The translations under genes and the position numbers were made by a program. Positions 1 through 7,567 of a stretch of DNA of 21,209 bases are shown here, piece after piece (position 1 is the first letter of the stretch; the number at the start of each line of letters is the position of its first letter). The stretch spans positions 1 to 21,209 of the forward strand of contig JBNARO010000031.1 in NCBI GenBank assembly GCA_049718665.1, read 5' to 3'. This stretch comes from NZ13-RE01 sp049718665. GTDB lineage: Bacteria; Dictyoglomota; Dictyoglomia; Dictyoglomales; Dictyoglomaceae. Under the pieces are notes generated by a model. The model worked only from the letters and a program-made list of their open reading frames with translations, did no database searches and was not told the origin of the DNA.

Positions 1-2
1 TC

Positions 3-260
3 CAAAATTCAATTAGAATTTTTGCCATATTTGTAATAATAGGTCTTTTAGAAAACTTTCTTTCTAAAGAAGCGGTAGGAAATTTCCTTTTAAGATTTTC
101 AGGTTTGAAAGGAATTATCTTAGGAAATTTAACAGGAGCTATAATGATGGGACCTATTGCGTCAGGATATCCTATTGCTAAATATCTTTTTGAACATGGA
201 GCAGGTTCACCTTGCTTTAATCCCCTCATAAGGGAGTGCCTAAAGGCGATGTTTACGTAA
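3..260 (+). pseudogene. C-terminally cut integral membrane protein (permease-like) fragment
   Basis: This reading frame is open from the window edge to a TAA at 258-260. Its first ~68 codons read as a hydrophobic membrane protein with a glycine-rich loop (GAIMMGPIASGYPIAKYLF). That style resembles small predicted permeases, but I cannot assign a family. After about position 203-212 the DNA is clearly the antisense of the GH42 galactosidase, so the last ~16 codons are not native. The 5' part lies outside the window. I see a membrane protein cut in mid-sequence by a rearrangement or an assembly join. The transporter role is inference. Confidence 0.5.
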
Positions 261-1123
261 TCATCGGTAAGGTATGGATAACTATCCCAGGAAACTACAT
301 CCATATGTTTTGCCCATTCAAAGTAATTAAGGGGTTTAAAGGCACCCATAAGATTTGTGGTTACAGGTATATTAGGGTTATATTTTTTGATGATATTGTA
401 TTCGTTGAGATAACATTCTAAGATACTTTCCGACATAAAGCGATAATAATCAAGAACCATTCCTTGGGCTACTGTGGATAATTTTCCTGTCCACCAATGA
501 TGAAACATTACGCTTCTTAGAGTAGGTGCATTAATCTCATTCCAATCATAAAAGGTCTGACTCCAGAAGGTAGTGTACCATCTTTTGTTAAGTTCTTCTA
601 AGGTTCCATATTTCTTTTTTAGCCAATCTCTAAATTCCTTCACACAATTTTCACAGAAACAATAAGTCCCATATTCGTTAGCTATATGCCATGCTACTAT
701 TCCTGGATGGTTAGCATATCTTTCGGCAAGTTTTTCTACAAGTTTTCCTGCAAAATACCTATATATTTTGCTGTTAGGACAAAAATTTACTCTTCCTCCA
801 TGTTCTCTCTTATGCCCGTTAATGTCCACAGGAAGAATTTCAGGATATTTTACCGACATCCAATGGGGTTGAGAAGCTGTTGAAGTTGCAAGACATATAT
901 GAATACCATTTTCCCATAAATTGTTTATGATTTCGTCAAGCATAGAGAAGTCATATATATCTTCTGATGGTTGTAAAAGTGCCCAGGAGAAAACGTTCAC
1001 TGTGGCAATATTTATGTTTGCAAGCTTAAAAAGTCTTACATCTTCTTTCCATACTTCTTTGTCCCATTGCTCAGGATTGTAGTCTCCACCATACCAAATG
1101 TAGGGCAGTTTCGGATTTATCAT
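204..1123 (-). pseudogene. GH42 beta-galactosidase, truncated after ~306 residues
   Basis: The N-terminal part of a family 42 glycoside hydrolase, which cleaves beta-galactosides. The start ATG (1121-1123) has a clear GAGGAGGT site upstream. Visible family features are an early WYGGDYNPEQW block, Cys residues in NFCPNS and CFCENC that match the GH42 zinc site, and the acid/base glutamate (about Glu150) in HIANEYG. Near DVVSWDSYP and MRGLKQGEP the homology stops abruptly, just before the region that should carry the nucleophile glutamate. GH42 enzymes are usually ~650-700 residues, so more than half is missing, including the nucleophile. The frame stays open to the window edge, but there it reads the antisense of the permease fragment. 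It lies 74 bp downstream of the sugar permease and probably ended that operon. As it stands it cannot be an active enzyme. Confidence 0.85.
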
Positions 1124-1197
1124 AAAAAATACCTCCTCGTTTTTTTATATATAATTATTATGATAGAGCAAAGTATGTTTTGAGGTAAAGCTTTTTT

Positions 1198-2013
1198 TTA
1201 TTGTTTCATGGAACCTAAGATGCTTTGTATAAAGTAATTTTGTAAGGTAAAGAATACAATAATCATTGGTAAAGTAGCTATAACTACAGCAGTCATTATT
1301 ACGCCAAAATCTGGCGTGTAGCCAGAGGCTAATGTGGATATAAGTAAGGTCATAGTTTTCTTCTCTTCGCTCTGTAGAATTACTAAGGGCCAAAGGTAAG
1401 AATTCCAGCTATTCATAAATGCCCAAATAGCACCTGCTGCATAAGCAGATCTCATAGAAGGAAAAACAATAGAGAAAAATATTTGTAATTCGTTTGCTCC
1501 ATCAACTCTTGCTGCCATGATAATTTCTTTTGGATACATCTTGAAATTTTGTCTAAAGAAGAAGATAAGGAATACTGAGGAAAGCATGGGTAGGATAACT
1601 CCCCAATGGGAGTCAATAAGATTGAAGGAGGTCATCAATTTAAAGAGTGGAACCATGAGAGCTGCAAAGGGAATCATCATGGTTCCAAGGATTATAGAGT
1701 ATATTTTTTCTCTAATGTTGGATGCATAGATTTCAAATCCATAGGCTGCTAAGGAGGAAATCAATAAAGCACCCACAGTAACTATTAATGATATCTTTAG
1801 GGAATTTATGAGAATTTTTCCTAAATTATAACTTGCTAAAAGATTTTGAAAATTTTCTAATAGATTGTTTCCAAAAGTAAACTTGCCTCTCAAAATATCT
1901 ACTGATTTATTAGTAGTTCCGATGATCATCCATATAAATGGAAAAAGAGAGATAAAAGATACTATTATGAGAAATAAATAAGTAAAAATAGTACTTGTTT
2001 TTAACCTTTTCAT
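1198..2013 (-). CDS. Sugar ABC transporter permease, MalG type
   Basis: Inner-membrane permease subunit of a carbohydrate ABC importer (CUT1 family), 271 residues, the usual MalG length. About six membrane segments are visible, starting with one right after the N-terminus. The cytoplasmic EAA loop that docks to the ATPase reads AARVDGANELQIFFSIVFP, with the conserved glycine. Its start overlaps the stop of the upstream permease by four bases (ATGA), so the two are translationally coupled and presumably form the heterodimeric channel. Substrate specificity is not visible in the sequence. The neighbouring binding protein, LacI regulator and GH42 gene suggest beta-galactosides or related oligosaccharides. 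Confidence 0.92.
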   Translation of the reverse strand: MKRLKTSTIFTYLFLIIVSFISLFPFIWMIIGTTNKSVDILRGKFTFGNNLLENFQNLLASYNLGKILINSLKISLIVTVGALLISSLAAYGFEIYASNIREKIYSIILGTMMIPFAALMVPLFKLMTSFNLIDSHWGVILPMLSSVFLIFFFRQNFKMYPKEIIMAARVDGANELQIFFSIVFPSMRSAYAAGAIWAFMNSWNSYLWPLVILQSEEKKTMTLLISTLASGYTPDFGVIMTAVVIATLPMIIVFFTLQNYFIQSILGSMKQ

Positions 2014-2909
2014 TCTCTTTCACCTACCGTTCTTAATTGGATGAAGGATAAAATAGCAACAATTAAAACTAAAATATAGGAGACTGCTGAGGCATAACCA
2101 AAGTTTGGTGCATACTTAAAGCAAATATTATAAATATATACCGAAGGAGTAAGAAGTGAGTTTCCTGGTCCTACACTTGATCCGGTAACTACACCTGCTG
2201 CAAGGTTCATAGGTTCATCAAAAAGTTGTAAAGTACCTATAGTGGACATTATAGATGTAAATATGATAATTGGTTTGAGCAGAGGAATAGTGATTTTAAA
2301 AAATTGAACAGATTTGTTTGCACCATCTATTTCTGCTGCTTCATATATCTCGGTAGGGATGTTTTGAAGGCCAGCAAGATAAAAAATCATATTATAGCCT
2401 GTCCATCTCCATGTAAGCGCAAAAATTAAAGTTACCTTTGCCCAAAAAGGATCCAAAAGCCATGGAATAGGCTTAGATATTAGTCCTAAGGAGATTAAAA
2501 ATCTATTTATCAGGCCGTCGGTGGTAAACATCATTTTAAAAAGCACTGTATAAGCTACTAAAGAGGTTACTGCAGGAAGAAAAATAGCGGTTCTAAAAAA
2601 TCCATTAAACTTTATCTTCTGATTATTCAATATGACAGCAAGAATTAAAGCTAAGAAAAGCATTATAGGAACTTGAATTATTAAAATGATAAGAGTGTTT
2701 TTAAGAGCAAGGATAAAATTTGAGTCTTTAATTAGTCTTAGGTAATTTCCAAAGCCGACAAAAGTTTGAACTATTCCTCTTGTGGTAAAAGTAGAAAGAT
2801 ATAAAGAGTAAAAAATAGGATATAAAAGAAAAAGAGTTAATAAGAATAAAGCAAATATGACAAATAACCATCCCCATAGGTCAAGATATCTTTTATATGT
2901 AATTTTCAT
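2010..2909 (-). CDS. Sugar ABC transporter permease, MalF type
   Basis: Second permease subunit of the same CUT1 importer, 299 residues, with an N-terminal membrane anchor (WGWLFVIFALFLLTLFLLYP) and about six membrane segments. The EAA loop is YEAAEIDGANKSVQFFKITIP. The start ATG (2907-2909) is preceded at about ten bases by a G5 run acting as ribosome binding site. That run lies inside a hairpin with a C5 run (see the 2918-2956 element), so translation may be tuned by RNA folding. It follows the binding-protein gene by 52 bp and overlaps the MalG-type gene by 4 bp. No ATPase subunit is encoded nearby, so a shared MalK/MsmX-like ATPase elsewhere in the genome must energise the importer. Confidence 0.92.
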   Translation of the reverse strand: MKITYKRYLDLWGWLFVIFALFLLTLFLLYPIFYSLYLSTFTTRGIVQTFVGFGNYLRLIKDSNFILALKNTLIILIIQVPIMLFLALILAVILNNQKIKFNGFFRTAIFLPAVTSLVAYTVLFKMMFTTDGLINRFLISLGLISKPIPWLLDPFWAKVTLIFALTWRWTGYNMIFYLAGLQNIPTEIYEAAEIDGANKSVQFFKITIPLLKPIIIFTSIMSTIGTLQLFDEPMNLAAGVVTGSSVGPGNSLLTPSVYIYNICFKYAPNFGYASAVSYILVLIVAILSFIQLRTVGERE

Positions 2910-2917
2910 TTTTTAAA

Positions 2918-2956
2918 TTCCCCCTTTTGGAAAGGGGGAAGTTTAAACTTCCCCCC
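2918..2956 (-). promoter_or_regulatory. Alternative G-run/C-run hairpins between binding protein and permease genes
   Basis: Read on the minus strand, the gap holds G6 (2951-2956), C5 (2934-2938) and G5 (2920-2924). The C5 run can pair upstream, giving GGGGGAAGTTTAAACTTCCCCC (a perfect 22-nt palindrome written in two halves of 11), or downstream with the G5 run that serves as ribosome binding site for the next gene. The pairings exclude each other. The upstream hairpin is followed only by TTT, so it is a weak terminator at best. A role in lowering permease output relative to the binding protein is inference. Confidence 0.6.
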
Positions 2957-2961
2957 AAATA

Positions 2962-4227
2962 TTACTTACCTATGGTATTCTTAAGTTGTTCTTCTGCTTT
3001 TTTGAGAGCTTCATCAATTGTCAATTTCCCATTGTACACATCAGGCATTACTCCCATTATAGCTGCATCTGCTTCATAGGTGTAAAGTCCAAAATTAATA
3101 GCAGGAACCTTCTTCATCCATGTAGAGAAGTAGGTGAATACTTTTTGATTTCCAAAGAATGGATCAGCTGCAGTATAGGCGGATCCTCTTTGAGCAGGCA
3201 GCCATGTTCCTACAGCTCCTCTTTCAATTAATATCTTCTGATAGAAATCCACATCTTTTGCATATATTTGTTTTAAGAAGTCTATAGCTACGTCTCTATA
3301 CCTGGAGTTTTGGAGCACATACCAACTAGATCCACCAAGGTTAGACGCATTTACTGCTCCAGGAACGTTAAGTCTTGGAATAGGAAGTACGCCCCATTTA
3401 CCAGATTGATCTTTTGCAGCCTTAATAGAACCTATGATCCATACTCCGGTGATTACAGAAGCAACCTCACCACTATTAAAAGATGCAACCCATTCATTCC
3501 ATCCGCTAACTTCTTTTGATATTCCAGAATCTCTTAGAGTCTTGTAAAGTTTTACAGCTTCTTTTAGTACTTCGTTATTGGATATGGTGATATTTCCATC
3601 TTTATCAAAGTACCAGCTTCCAGCGGAGTGCAATAATATTCTCATTAATCCTCCATCAAATGGATCTCCAGATATCATGTATTTTCCAGTTTTTTGTTTT
3701 AAAGTTCTTCCGATTTCTATGAATTTTTCCCAAGTTATATTTTGAAGTTTTGCTGGATCAAGTCCTGCTTGTTTGAAGTAATCTCTTCTATAGAACCAAC
3801 CTGTAACTCCTGAGTCAAAAGGAACACCATATACTCTTCCTTTTACAGTCATAAGTTGTACTTTATATGGGGCAAATTCTTTATAGTTGAAATGGTTAGT
3901 AAGATCTGCAAAGGCACCTGGATAAGAGGTTAAATATTTTTGGGCATTGTAGTCTTCTATTAATACTATTTCTGGGAGATTAGTTTTTACTCCAGAGGCA
4001 AGAACAGTATTTAATTTTTGCTCTACATCTGCTTTAGCCATACTTACTATATCAAAATCTACATTAGGATTAATTTTCTTATATCTTTGTGCAGCTTCTT
4101 GCATTATTGGGATGTTAAAGTTAGGATCCCATGCCCATATGGTGATTTTTGGTTTCTCCTGAGCCCCGCCAATACTTAAAAGAACTAAAACGAATAAAGT
4201 AATTAGAATAATTGAAAATTTTTTCAT
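2962..4227 (-). CDS. Sugar-binding protein of ABC transporter (SBP family 1)
   Basis: Extracytoplasmic solute-binding protein, 421 residues, of the family 1 (MalE/UgpB-like) class that delivers sugars to the MalF/MalG permeases. A signal peptide of about 22 residues ends in SIGGA before QEKPKITIWAW. There is no cysteine at the cleavage site, so it is not an evident lipoprotein and is probably released into a periplasm-like space. The following blocks (AAQRYKKINPNVDFDIV, VYGVPFDSGVTGWFYRRD, NSGEVASVITGVWIIGS) are typical of family 1 binding proteins. The ribosome binding site is AGGGGGAG/TGAGGT just before ATG. It is the first transporter gene after the LacI regulator, 81 bp downstream. The ligand cannot be read from sequence. 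Confidence 0.92.
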   Translation of the reverse strand: MKKFSIILITLFVLVLLSIGGAQEKPKITIWAWDPNFNIPIMQEAAQRYKKINPNVDFDIVSMAKADVEQKLNTVLASGVKTNLPEIVLIEDYNAQKYLTSYPGAFADLTNHFNYKEFAPYKVQLMTVKGRVYGVPFDSGVTGWFYRRDYFKQAGLDPAKLQNITWEKFIEIGRTLKQKTGKYMISGDPFDGGLMRILLHSAGSWYFDKDGNITISNNEVLKEAVKLYKTLRDSGISKEVSGWNEWVASFNSGEVASVITGVWIIGSIKAAKDQSGKWGVLPIPRLNVPGAVNASNLGGSSWYVLQNSRYRDVAIDFLKQIYAKDVDFYQKILIERGAVGTWLPAQRGSAYTAADPFFGNQKVFTYFSTWMKKVPAINFGLYTYEADAAIMGVMPDVYNGKLTIDEALKKAEEQLKNTIGK

Positions 4228-4277
4228 ACCTCACTCCCCCTTAAAAGATTTTGAAAAGAGAAAATTGAAAATTTTTG

Positions 4278-4309
4278 ACTTTAAACTTTTTTAAAGTATC
4301 ACCTCCCCT
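4278..4309 (-). promoter_or_regulatory. Small palindrome and startless Shine-Dalgarno between regulator and transporter
   Basis: Just after the regulator stop, the minus strand carries GGGGAGGTGAT (about 4298-4308), nearly a full anti-16S match, but no ATG, GTG or TTG follows at a usable distance. Next comes an 8-bp inverted repeat, ACTTTAAA, with a 4-base loop (4278-4297). The palindrome could be an operator or a weak hairpin. It lacks the central CG typical of LacI-family operators, so I do not call it one. Confidence 0.35.
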
Positions 4310-5316
4310 TAGATAGTACTTTTTCTTATTACTAACTCTTCAGGAATTACAATTTTTAGAACCACATCATAGGGATTAATAATTCTGTTATATAAGTGAT
4401 CTACTGCTACTTTGCCAAGAGTTTCTCTAAATACCCTTACAGTGGTCAATGGAGGATCTAAATGTTGAGCTATATCTATATCATCATTTCCCACAATAGA
4501 TATATCTTCTGGAATTCTTAATCCCTCTTCTTTAATAGCTCTTATAGCCCCAATAGCAGAATGATCGTTGGTGCAATATACGGCTGTGAATTTTTTTCCT
4601 TTTTCTAAAAGTTTTTTCATGGCTCTATAACCACCTTCTGGCAATAAATCACTATATTCAATAAGGTCTGGATCTATAGGATTTCCCATTCTTTCTAAGG
4701 TAAAGATAAAGCCTGCTGCTCTTTGAACTACATCATATTGATCTTGAGGCCCATCAATAAAGGCAATTTTTTTGTGTTTTTCTAAGAGAAATTTGGCGAC
4801 TTTACATGCTCCGTCAAAGGCATCAGTAGTTATACAATCTACCTCCAATTCAGGGAAATAGTCTTCCATTACTACTGAGGGTATGGATAATTTTAGTATT
4901 TCTTCTACTAATTTAGCGTTGGATAAATTTACTAAGAGTAGGGCGTCTACCTTTAGGCTTTTAACTTTTGAAACCACTTCTCTAATTTTATCGTCGGTGT
5001 TTTGAACTACTGTGTATATTAATCTTCCCCCTAATTCTTCAGTTCTTTTTTGCGCTCCTCTTAATATGGCTGAGAAGTAAACATTTTGAGTAGGATCGTT
5101 TTCCAGTTCCCTTATTACAAATCCTACTGTCCCAAGAGTACCTCTCCTTTTTATCTCCATTTCATATCCTAATGTAATTGCAGCTTTTAACACTTTTTCT
5201 TTTATTTCTTCGTTTACATTGTCTGCCTTATTCAATACTCTTGATACAGTTCCTACAGAGACTCCTGCCTTTTTAGCTATATCGCTTATGGTTACTTTCT
5301 TTTTACTTCTTGACAT
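4309..5316 (-). CDS. LacI/GalR-family transcriptional regulator
   Basis: A 335-residue sugar-responsive regulator. The N-terminal ~50 residues form the LacI helix-turn-helix plus hinge helix (VTISDIAKKAGVSVGTVSRV, then a NKADNV linker). The remainder is a periplasmic-binding-protein-like sensor domain (FVIREL..., VYCTNDHSAIGAIRAI, ISIVGNDDIDIAQHLDPPLT). It is first in a gene run with a sugar-binding protein, two permeases and a GH42 enzyme on the same strand, so it very likely controls their transcription in response to a galactoside or its breakdown product. Whether it represses or activates is not visible. The upstream gap of ~237 bp is shared with the divergent sulfur operon. No unambiguous LacI-type operator was found there. 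Confidence 0.93.
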   Translation of the reverse strand: MSRSKKKVTISDIAKKAGVSVGTVSRVLNKADNVNEEIKEKVLKAAITLGYEMEIKRRGTLGTVGFVIRELENDPTQNVYFSAILRGAQKRTEELGGRLIYTVVQNTDDKIREVVSKVKSLKVDALLLVNLSNAKLVEEILKLSIPSVVMEDYFPELEVDCITTDAFDGACKVAKFLLEKHKKIAFIDGPQDQYDVVQRAAGFIFTLERMGNPIDPDLIEYSDLLPEGGYRAMKKLLEKGKKFTAVYCTNDHSAIGAIRAIKEEGLRIPEDISIVGNDDIDIAQHLDPPLTTVRVFRETLGKVAVDHLYNRIINPYDVVLKIVIPEELVIRKSTI

Positions 5317-5480
5317 CTATGTCACCCCTCTACTTTAAAATTATAAAAAATTTTTATGAAAAATTCAATAGAACTTTTAAGTTATTTTTAATGAAAATTT
5401 CATGAATATTTTTATCGAACATTTTACTTCTAAATATTTTAATCTAATTTTTATCAAATTTTATTAATTATATTAATATC

Positions 5481-5509
5481 TTGACTAATTAAATAAGCAT
5501 ATTTATATT
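5481..5509 (+). promoter_or_regulatory. Sigma-70-type promoter of the sulfur operon
   Basis: TTGACT (5481-5486), a 17-base spacer and TATATT (5504-5509) form a near-consensus housekeeping promoter about 45 bp before the first sulfur gene. Transcription would start at about 5516, right at the edge of the 20-bp palindrome. Confidence 0.7.
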
Positions 5510-5517
5510 TATAATAT

Positions 5518-5537
5518 ATCGTTAAAGTTTTAACGAT
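5518..5537. promoter_or_regulatory. 20-bp palindromic operator, Rex-like
   Basis: ATCGTTAAAGTTTTAACGAT has perfect 9-bp arms around a GT centre. It lies immediately downstream of the -10 element, a classical repressor position. The known Rex operator pattern in Firmicutes and Thermotogae is TTGTTAA-N4-TTAACAA. This site matches except for one symmetric T-to-C change (TCGTTAA-N4-TTAACGA). Control by the NADH/NAD+ sensor Rex is therefore plausible, but the regulator is inferred. Confidence 0.6.
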
Positions 5538-5553
5538 TTGGAGGTGATTTTTT

Positions 5554-5790
5554 ATGGATGTAAAACCTAACTATACCCTTGACGTGAGAGGAGAGGTTTG
5601 TCCAGTTCCTGATGTGGAAACCAAAAGAAAGCTGAAGACAATGCAGTCTGGAGAGATTCTTGAGGTTCTTATTGATTATCCTCTCTCTAAGGAAAGGATT
5701 CCTCAAGGGGTTAAAGAGGTAGGAGGAGAAGTTTTGGCTATTGAGGAAATAGGACCAAGCGAATGGAGAATTCTCATTAAGAAATTATAA
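5554..5790 (+). CDS. tusA: TusA/TsuB-family sulfur carrier protein
   Basis: A 78-residue TusA/SirA-family protein. These small proteins carry sulfane sulfur as a persulfide on one cysteine and hand it between sulfur enzymes. The signature is LDVRGEVCPVP, with the acceptor Cys16 in the CPxP motif at the start of the first helix. The domain spans the whole protein, as usual for the family. A GGAGGTGAT ribosome binding site precedes the ATG. It is first in the operon and stands next to a YeeE/YedE permease, the arrangement known for tsuB-tsuA thiosulfate uptake in Spirochaeta thermophila, so TsuB is the better functional analogue. It would accept sulfur from the imported compound and pass it to the DsrE-type proteins. 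The exact donor and acceptor are inferred. Confidence 0.9.
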   Translation: MDVKPNYTLDVRGEVCPVPDVETKRKLKTMQSGEILEVLIDYPLSKERIPQGVKEVGGEVLAIEEIGPSEWRILIKKL

Positions 5791-5820
5791 GTAAAATTAA
5801 CTAAAGGGGAGGGATTATGA

Positions 5821-6813
5821 ATGATTTGGCAAGGTTTAATAGTGGGTATTCTTTTTGGCGTAGTTTTGCAGAGATCAAGGATGTGCTTTAACTCTGCTAT
5901 AAGGGATATTAAGTTTAATAAAGACAATTACCTTGCTAAGATGGCTGCTGTAGCTATTCTTTTAGAAACCCTTGGTTTTCATCTTGTGGCGTCTTTGGGA
6001 TGGATAAAGCTTAATCCTCTTCCCTTTATTCCATTGGCTCAAATTATAGGTGGATTTTTATTTGGAATGGGTATGGTTCTTGCAGGTGGATGCGCCAGTG
6101 GTGTGACTTATAGAATTGGAGAGGGATACATTACTGCAATTTTAGCGGGTCTTTCCTTTGGAGTTACTGCCGCAGCAGTGAGAGGTGGGGTCTTGAATTT
6201 TGTTAATTCTTGGTTTGGATCTCCTATTACTGTAACTATGCAAGATCCAGGTATATACAACGCAGTAGAAGGAAAGGTTAGTCCAACTATTGCAAATGTT
6301 TTTGGTATAAATCCCTGGATTGTAGCTATTATTTTTGCAATTCTTCTTGCTGTTTATATTTGGGGCACTAAGACTACCGAAAGGCAAGTTTCGGGATTAA
6401 ACTGGCTTACAGGTGGAATTGCCCTTGGAGTTGTAGGGATCCTTGGATATTTATCTCAAAAGACTTATGCCCTTGGGATTACTGGTGGATGGGTAAATCT
6501 TTTGAAAGGTACTGTAGCAGGAGTTCCCTATAATTGGATTGGAATGGAGGTTCTTGGAATAATTATAGGTGCATTTATATCTGCTGTTGCTTCTAAGGAA
6601 TTTAAATTAAGAGTTCCCAAGGATCCAAAGACATATTTACAAGTTATTCTTGGTGGGATCTTGATGGGTTTTGGAGCAGGGGTTGCTGCTGGTTGTAATA
6701 TAGGTCATATATTATCTGGACTCCCCCATCTTGCTTTGAGTTCTATCCTTGCTACAATCTTTTTTGTACTTGGTAATTGGTTCATGTATTGGTATTTATA
6801 TGCAAGAAAATAG
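5821..6813 (+). CDS. tsuA: YeeE/YedE-family (TsuA-like) thiosulfate permease
   Basis: A polytopic inner-membrane protein of 330 residues in the YeeE/YedE family, whose studied member TsuA imports thiosulfate. It has about nine hydrophobic segments with family repeats, including GGFLFGMGMVLAGGCASG and GAGVAAGCNIGHILSG. Cysteines fall at positions 22 (RSRMCFNSA), 91 (GGCASG) and 292 (AGCNIGH). These are nearly the positions (22, 91, 293) that I recall being required in Spirochaeta thermophila TsuA. The ATG at 5821 was chosen because GGGGAGGG lies seven bases upstream; an ATG at 5817 is out of frame. It follows the TusA-like gene by 30 bp and precedes the DsrE-type gene by 12 bp. Thiosulfate as substrate is likely but not proven; other sulfur species are possible. 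Confidence 0.9.
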   Translation: MIWQGLIVGILFGVVLQRSRMCFNSAIRDIKFNKDNYLAKMAAVAILLETLGFHLVASLGWIKLNPLPFIPLAQIIGGFLFGMGMVLAGGCASGVTYRIGEGYITAILAGLSFGVTAAAVRGGVLNFVNSWFGSPITVTMQDPGIYNAVEGKVSPTIANVFGINPWIVAIIFAILLAVYIWGTKTTERQVSGLNWLTGGIALGVVGILGYLSQKTYALGITGGWVNLLKGTVAGVPYNWIGMEVLGIIIGAFISAVASKEFKLRVPKDPKTYLQVILGGILMGFGAGVAAGCNIGHILSGLPHLALSSILATIFFVLGNWFMYWYLYARK

Positions 6814-6825
6814 GAGGTTAAGATT

Positions 6826-7179
6826 ATGTATATTGTTATTCAAGTAAATGTTCCACCTTATACCTATGAGGATTTGGATACAGCTATTCATCTTGCAGAA
6901 GCAGCACTTAAAAGGGGTCATAAAGTATCCATCTTCTTGTTTGCCGATTCAGTGCTTTCGATAAACTCAAAGGTAAAACCTTTAAGGGTTGATAGGAATA
7001 TTCCTTTGAAGATGAAAGAACTTTCTGAAAAGGGAGTTGAAATACATATTTGTGGCCTTTGTGCTGAGTATAGAGGTATTAGTTCTGAGAATGCTGTAGA
7101 AGGTCCAAAATTCTCTGGTGTTCCAGAGATGGCTTCTTTAATATTTAATGCAGACAGATATGTAAACTTGATGCCGTAA
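6826..7179 (+). CDS. DsrE/TusD-family sulfurtransferase subunit
   Basis: A 117-residue protein of the DsrE/DsrF-like fold. In the DsrEFH/TusBCD complex, the DsrE (TusD) subunit holds the active cysteine that receives and passes on persulfide sulfur. Here the conserved loop reads HICGLCAEYRG, with Cys76 and Cys79; one corresponds to the active DsrE cysteine. The N-terminal strand and the DLDTAIHLAEAALKRGHKVSIFLF segment are typical of the family. An AGGAGG site precedes the ATG. It is the first of three consecutive Dsr-type genes with 14-base gaps, which argues for a hetero-oligomer. The second cysteine in a CxxC spacing is notable and could form a disulfide or bind a metal. Confidence 0.85.
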   Translation: MYIVIQVNVPPYTYEDLDTAIHLAEAALKRGHKVSIFLFADSVLSINSKVKPLRVDRNIPLKMKELSEKGVEIHICGLCAEYRGISSENAVEGPKFSGVPEMASLIFNADRYVNLMP

Positions 7180-7193
7180 GGGAGGAAATATTT

Positions 7194-7553
7194 ATGAAAA
7201 GAGTTCTCTTTGTAGTTTACCAGAGTCCAGCTGGATCTATATGGGTAAATGAGGCACTAAGAAGTGCCTTTGGTATGTATGGAGAAGATCTGGAGCCTTC
7301 TATTCTCCTTATGGAAGATGCAGTGGTAGCAGTAAATAAAAATACCCATCCTGAAAATTTAGGGTGTCTCTCTTTGAGTATGTCCTTTAAATATCTTGAA
7401 AGATATGGAACTCCAATTTATGTAGTGAAAGAAGATTTGGAAAAGAGAAAAATAAAAGAAGAAGATGTTGAGCCCACATGGAAAGCAAAGATTATATCTC
7501 AGAATGAAGTTTCAGAATTTATCCATTCCTTTGATAGGGTAATAATCTTCTAA
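7194..7553 (+). CDS. DsrF/TusC-family subunit
   Basis: A 119-residue member of the DsrE/F superfamily, best matched to the DsrF/TusC subunit by order and by the N-terminal RVLFVVYQSPAGSIWVNEAL strand-helix unit and the NEALRSAFG segment. TusC-type subunits are structural partners in the alpha2beta2gamma2 complex and need no catalytic cysteine. Only one cysteine (Cys58) is present. Its ribosome binding site is GGGAGG and it lies 14 bases after the DsrE-type gene and before the DsrH-type gene. The assignment to TusC rather than a second DsrE rests partly on gene order. Confidence 0.78.
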   Translation: MKRVLFVVYQSPAGSIWVNEALRSAFGMYGEDLEPSILLMEDAVVAVNKNTHPENLGCLSLSMSFKYLERYGTPIYVVKEDLEKRKIKEEDVEPTWKAKIISQNEVSEFIHSFDRVIIF

Positions 7554-7567
7554 AGGGGTGAAAAGAT

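Noticed and set aside
2..1123. A genuine permease-galactosidase fusion or an intact long minus-strand gene
   Set aside because: The galactosidase frame past 204 is antisense to permease-like coding sequence and shows no GH42 homology, so the open frame is accidental.
5391..5405. ATGAAA-A-TTTCAT palindrome as the LacI operator
   Set aside because: It lacks the central CG of LacI-family operators and short AT palindromes are frequent by chance in this gap.
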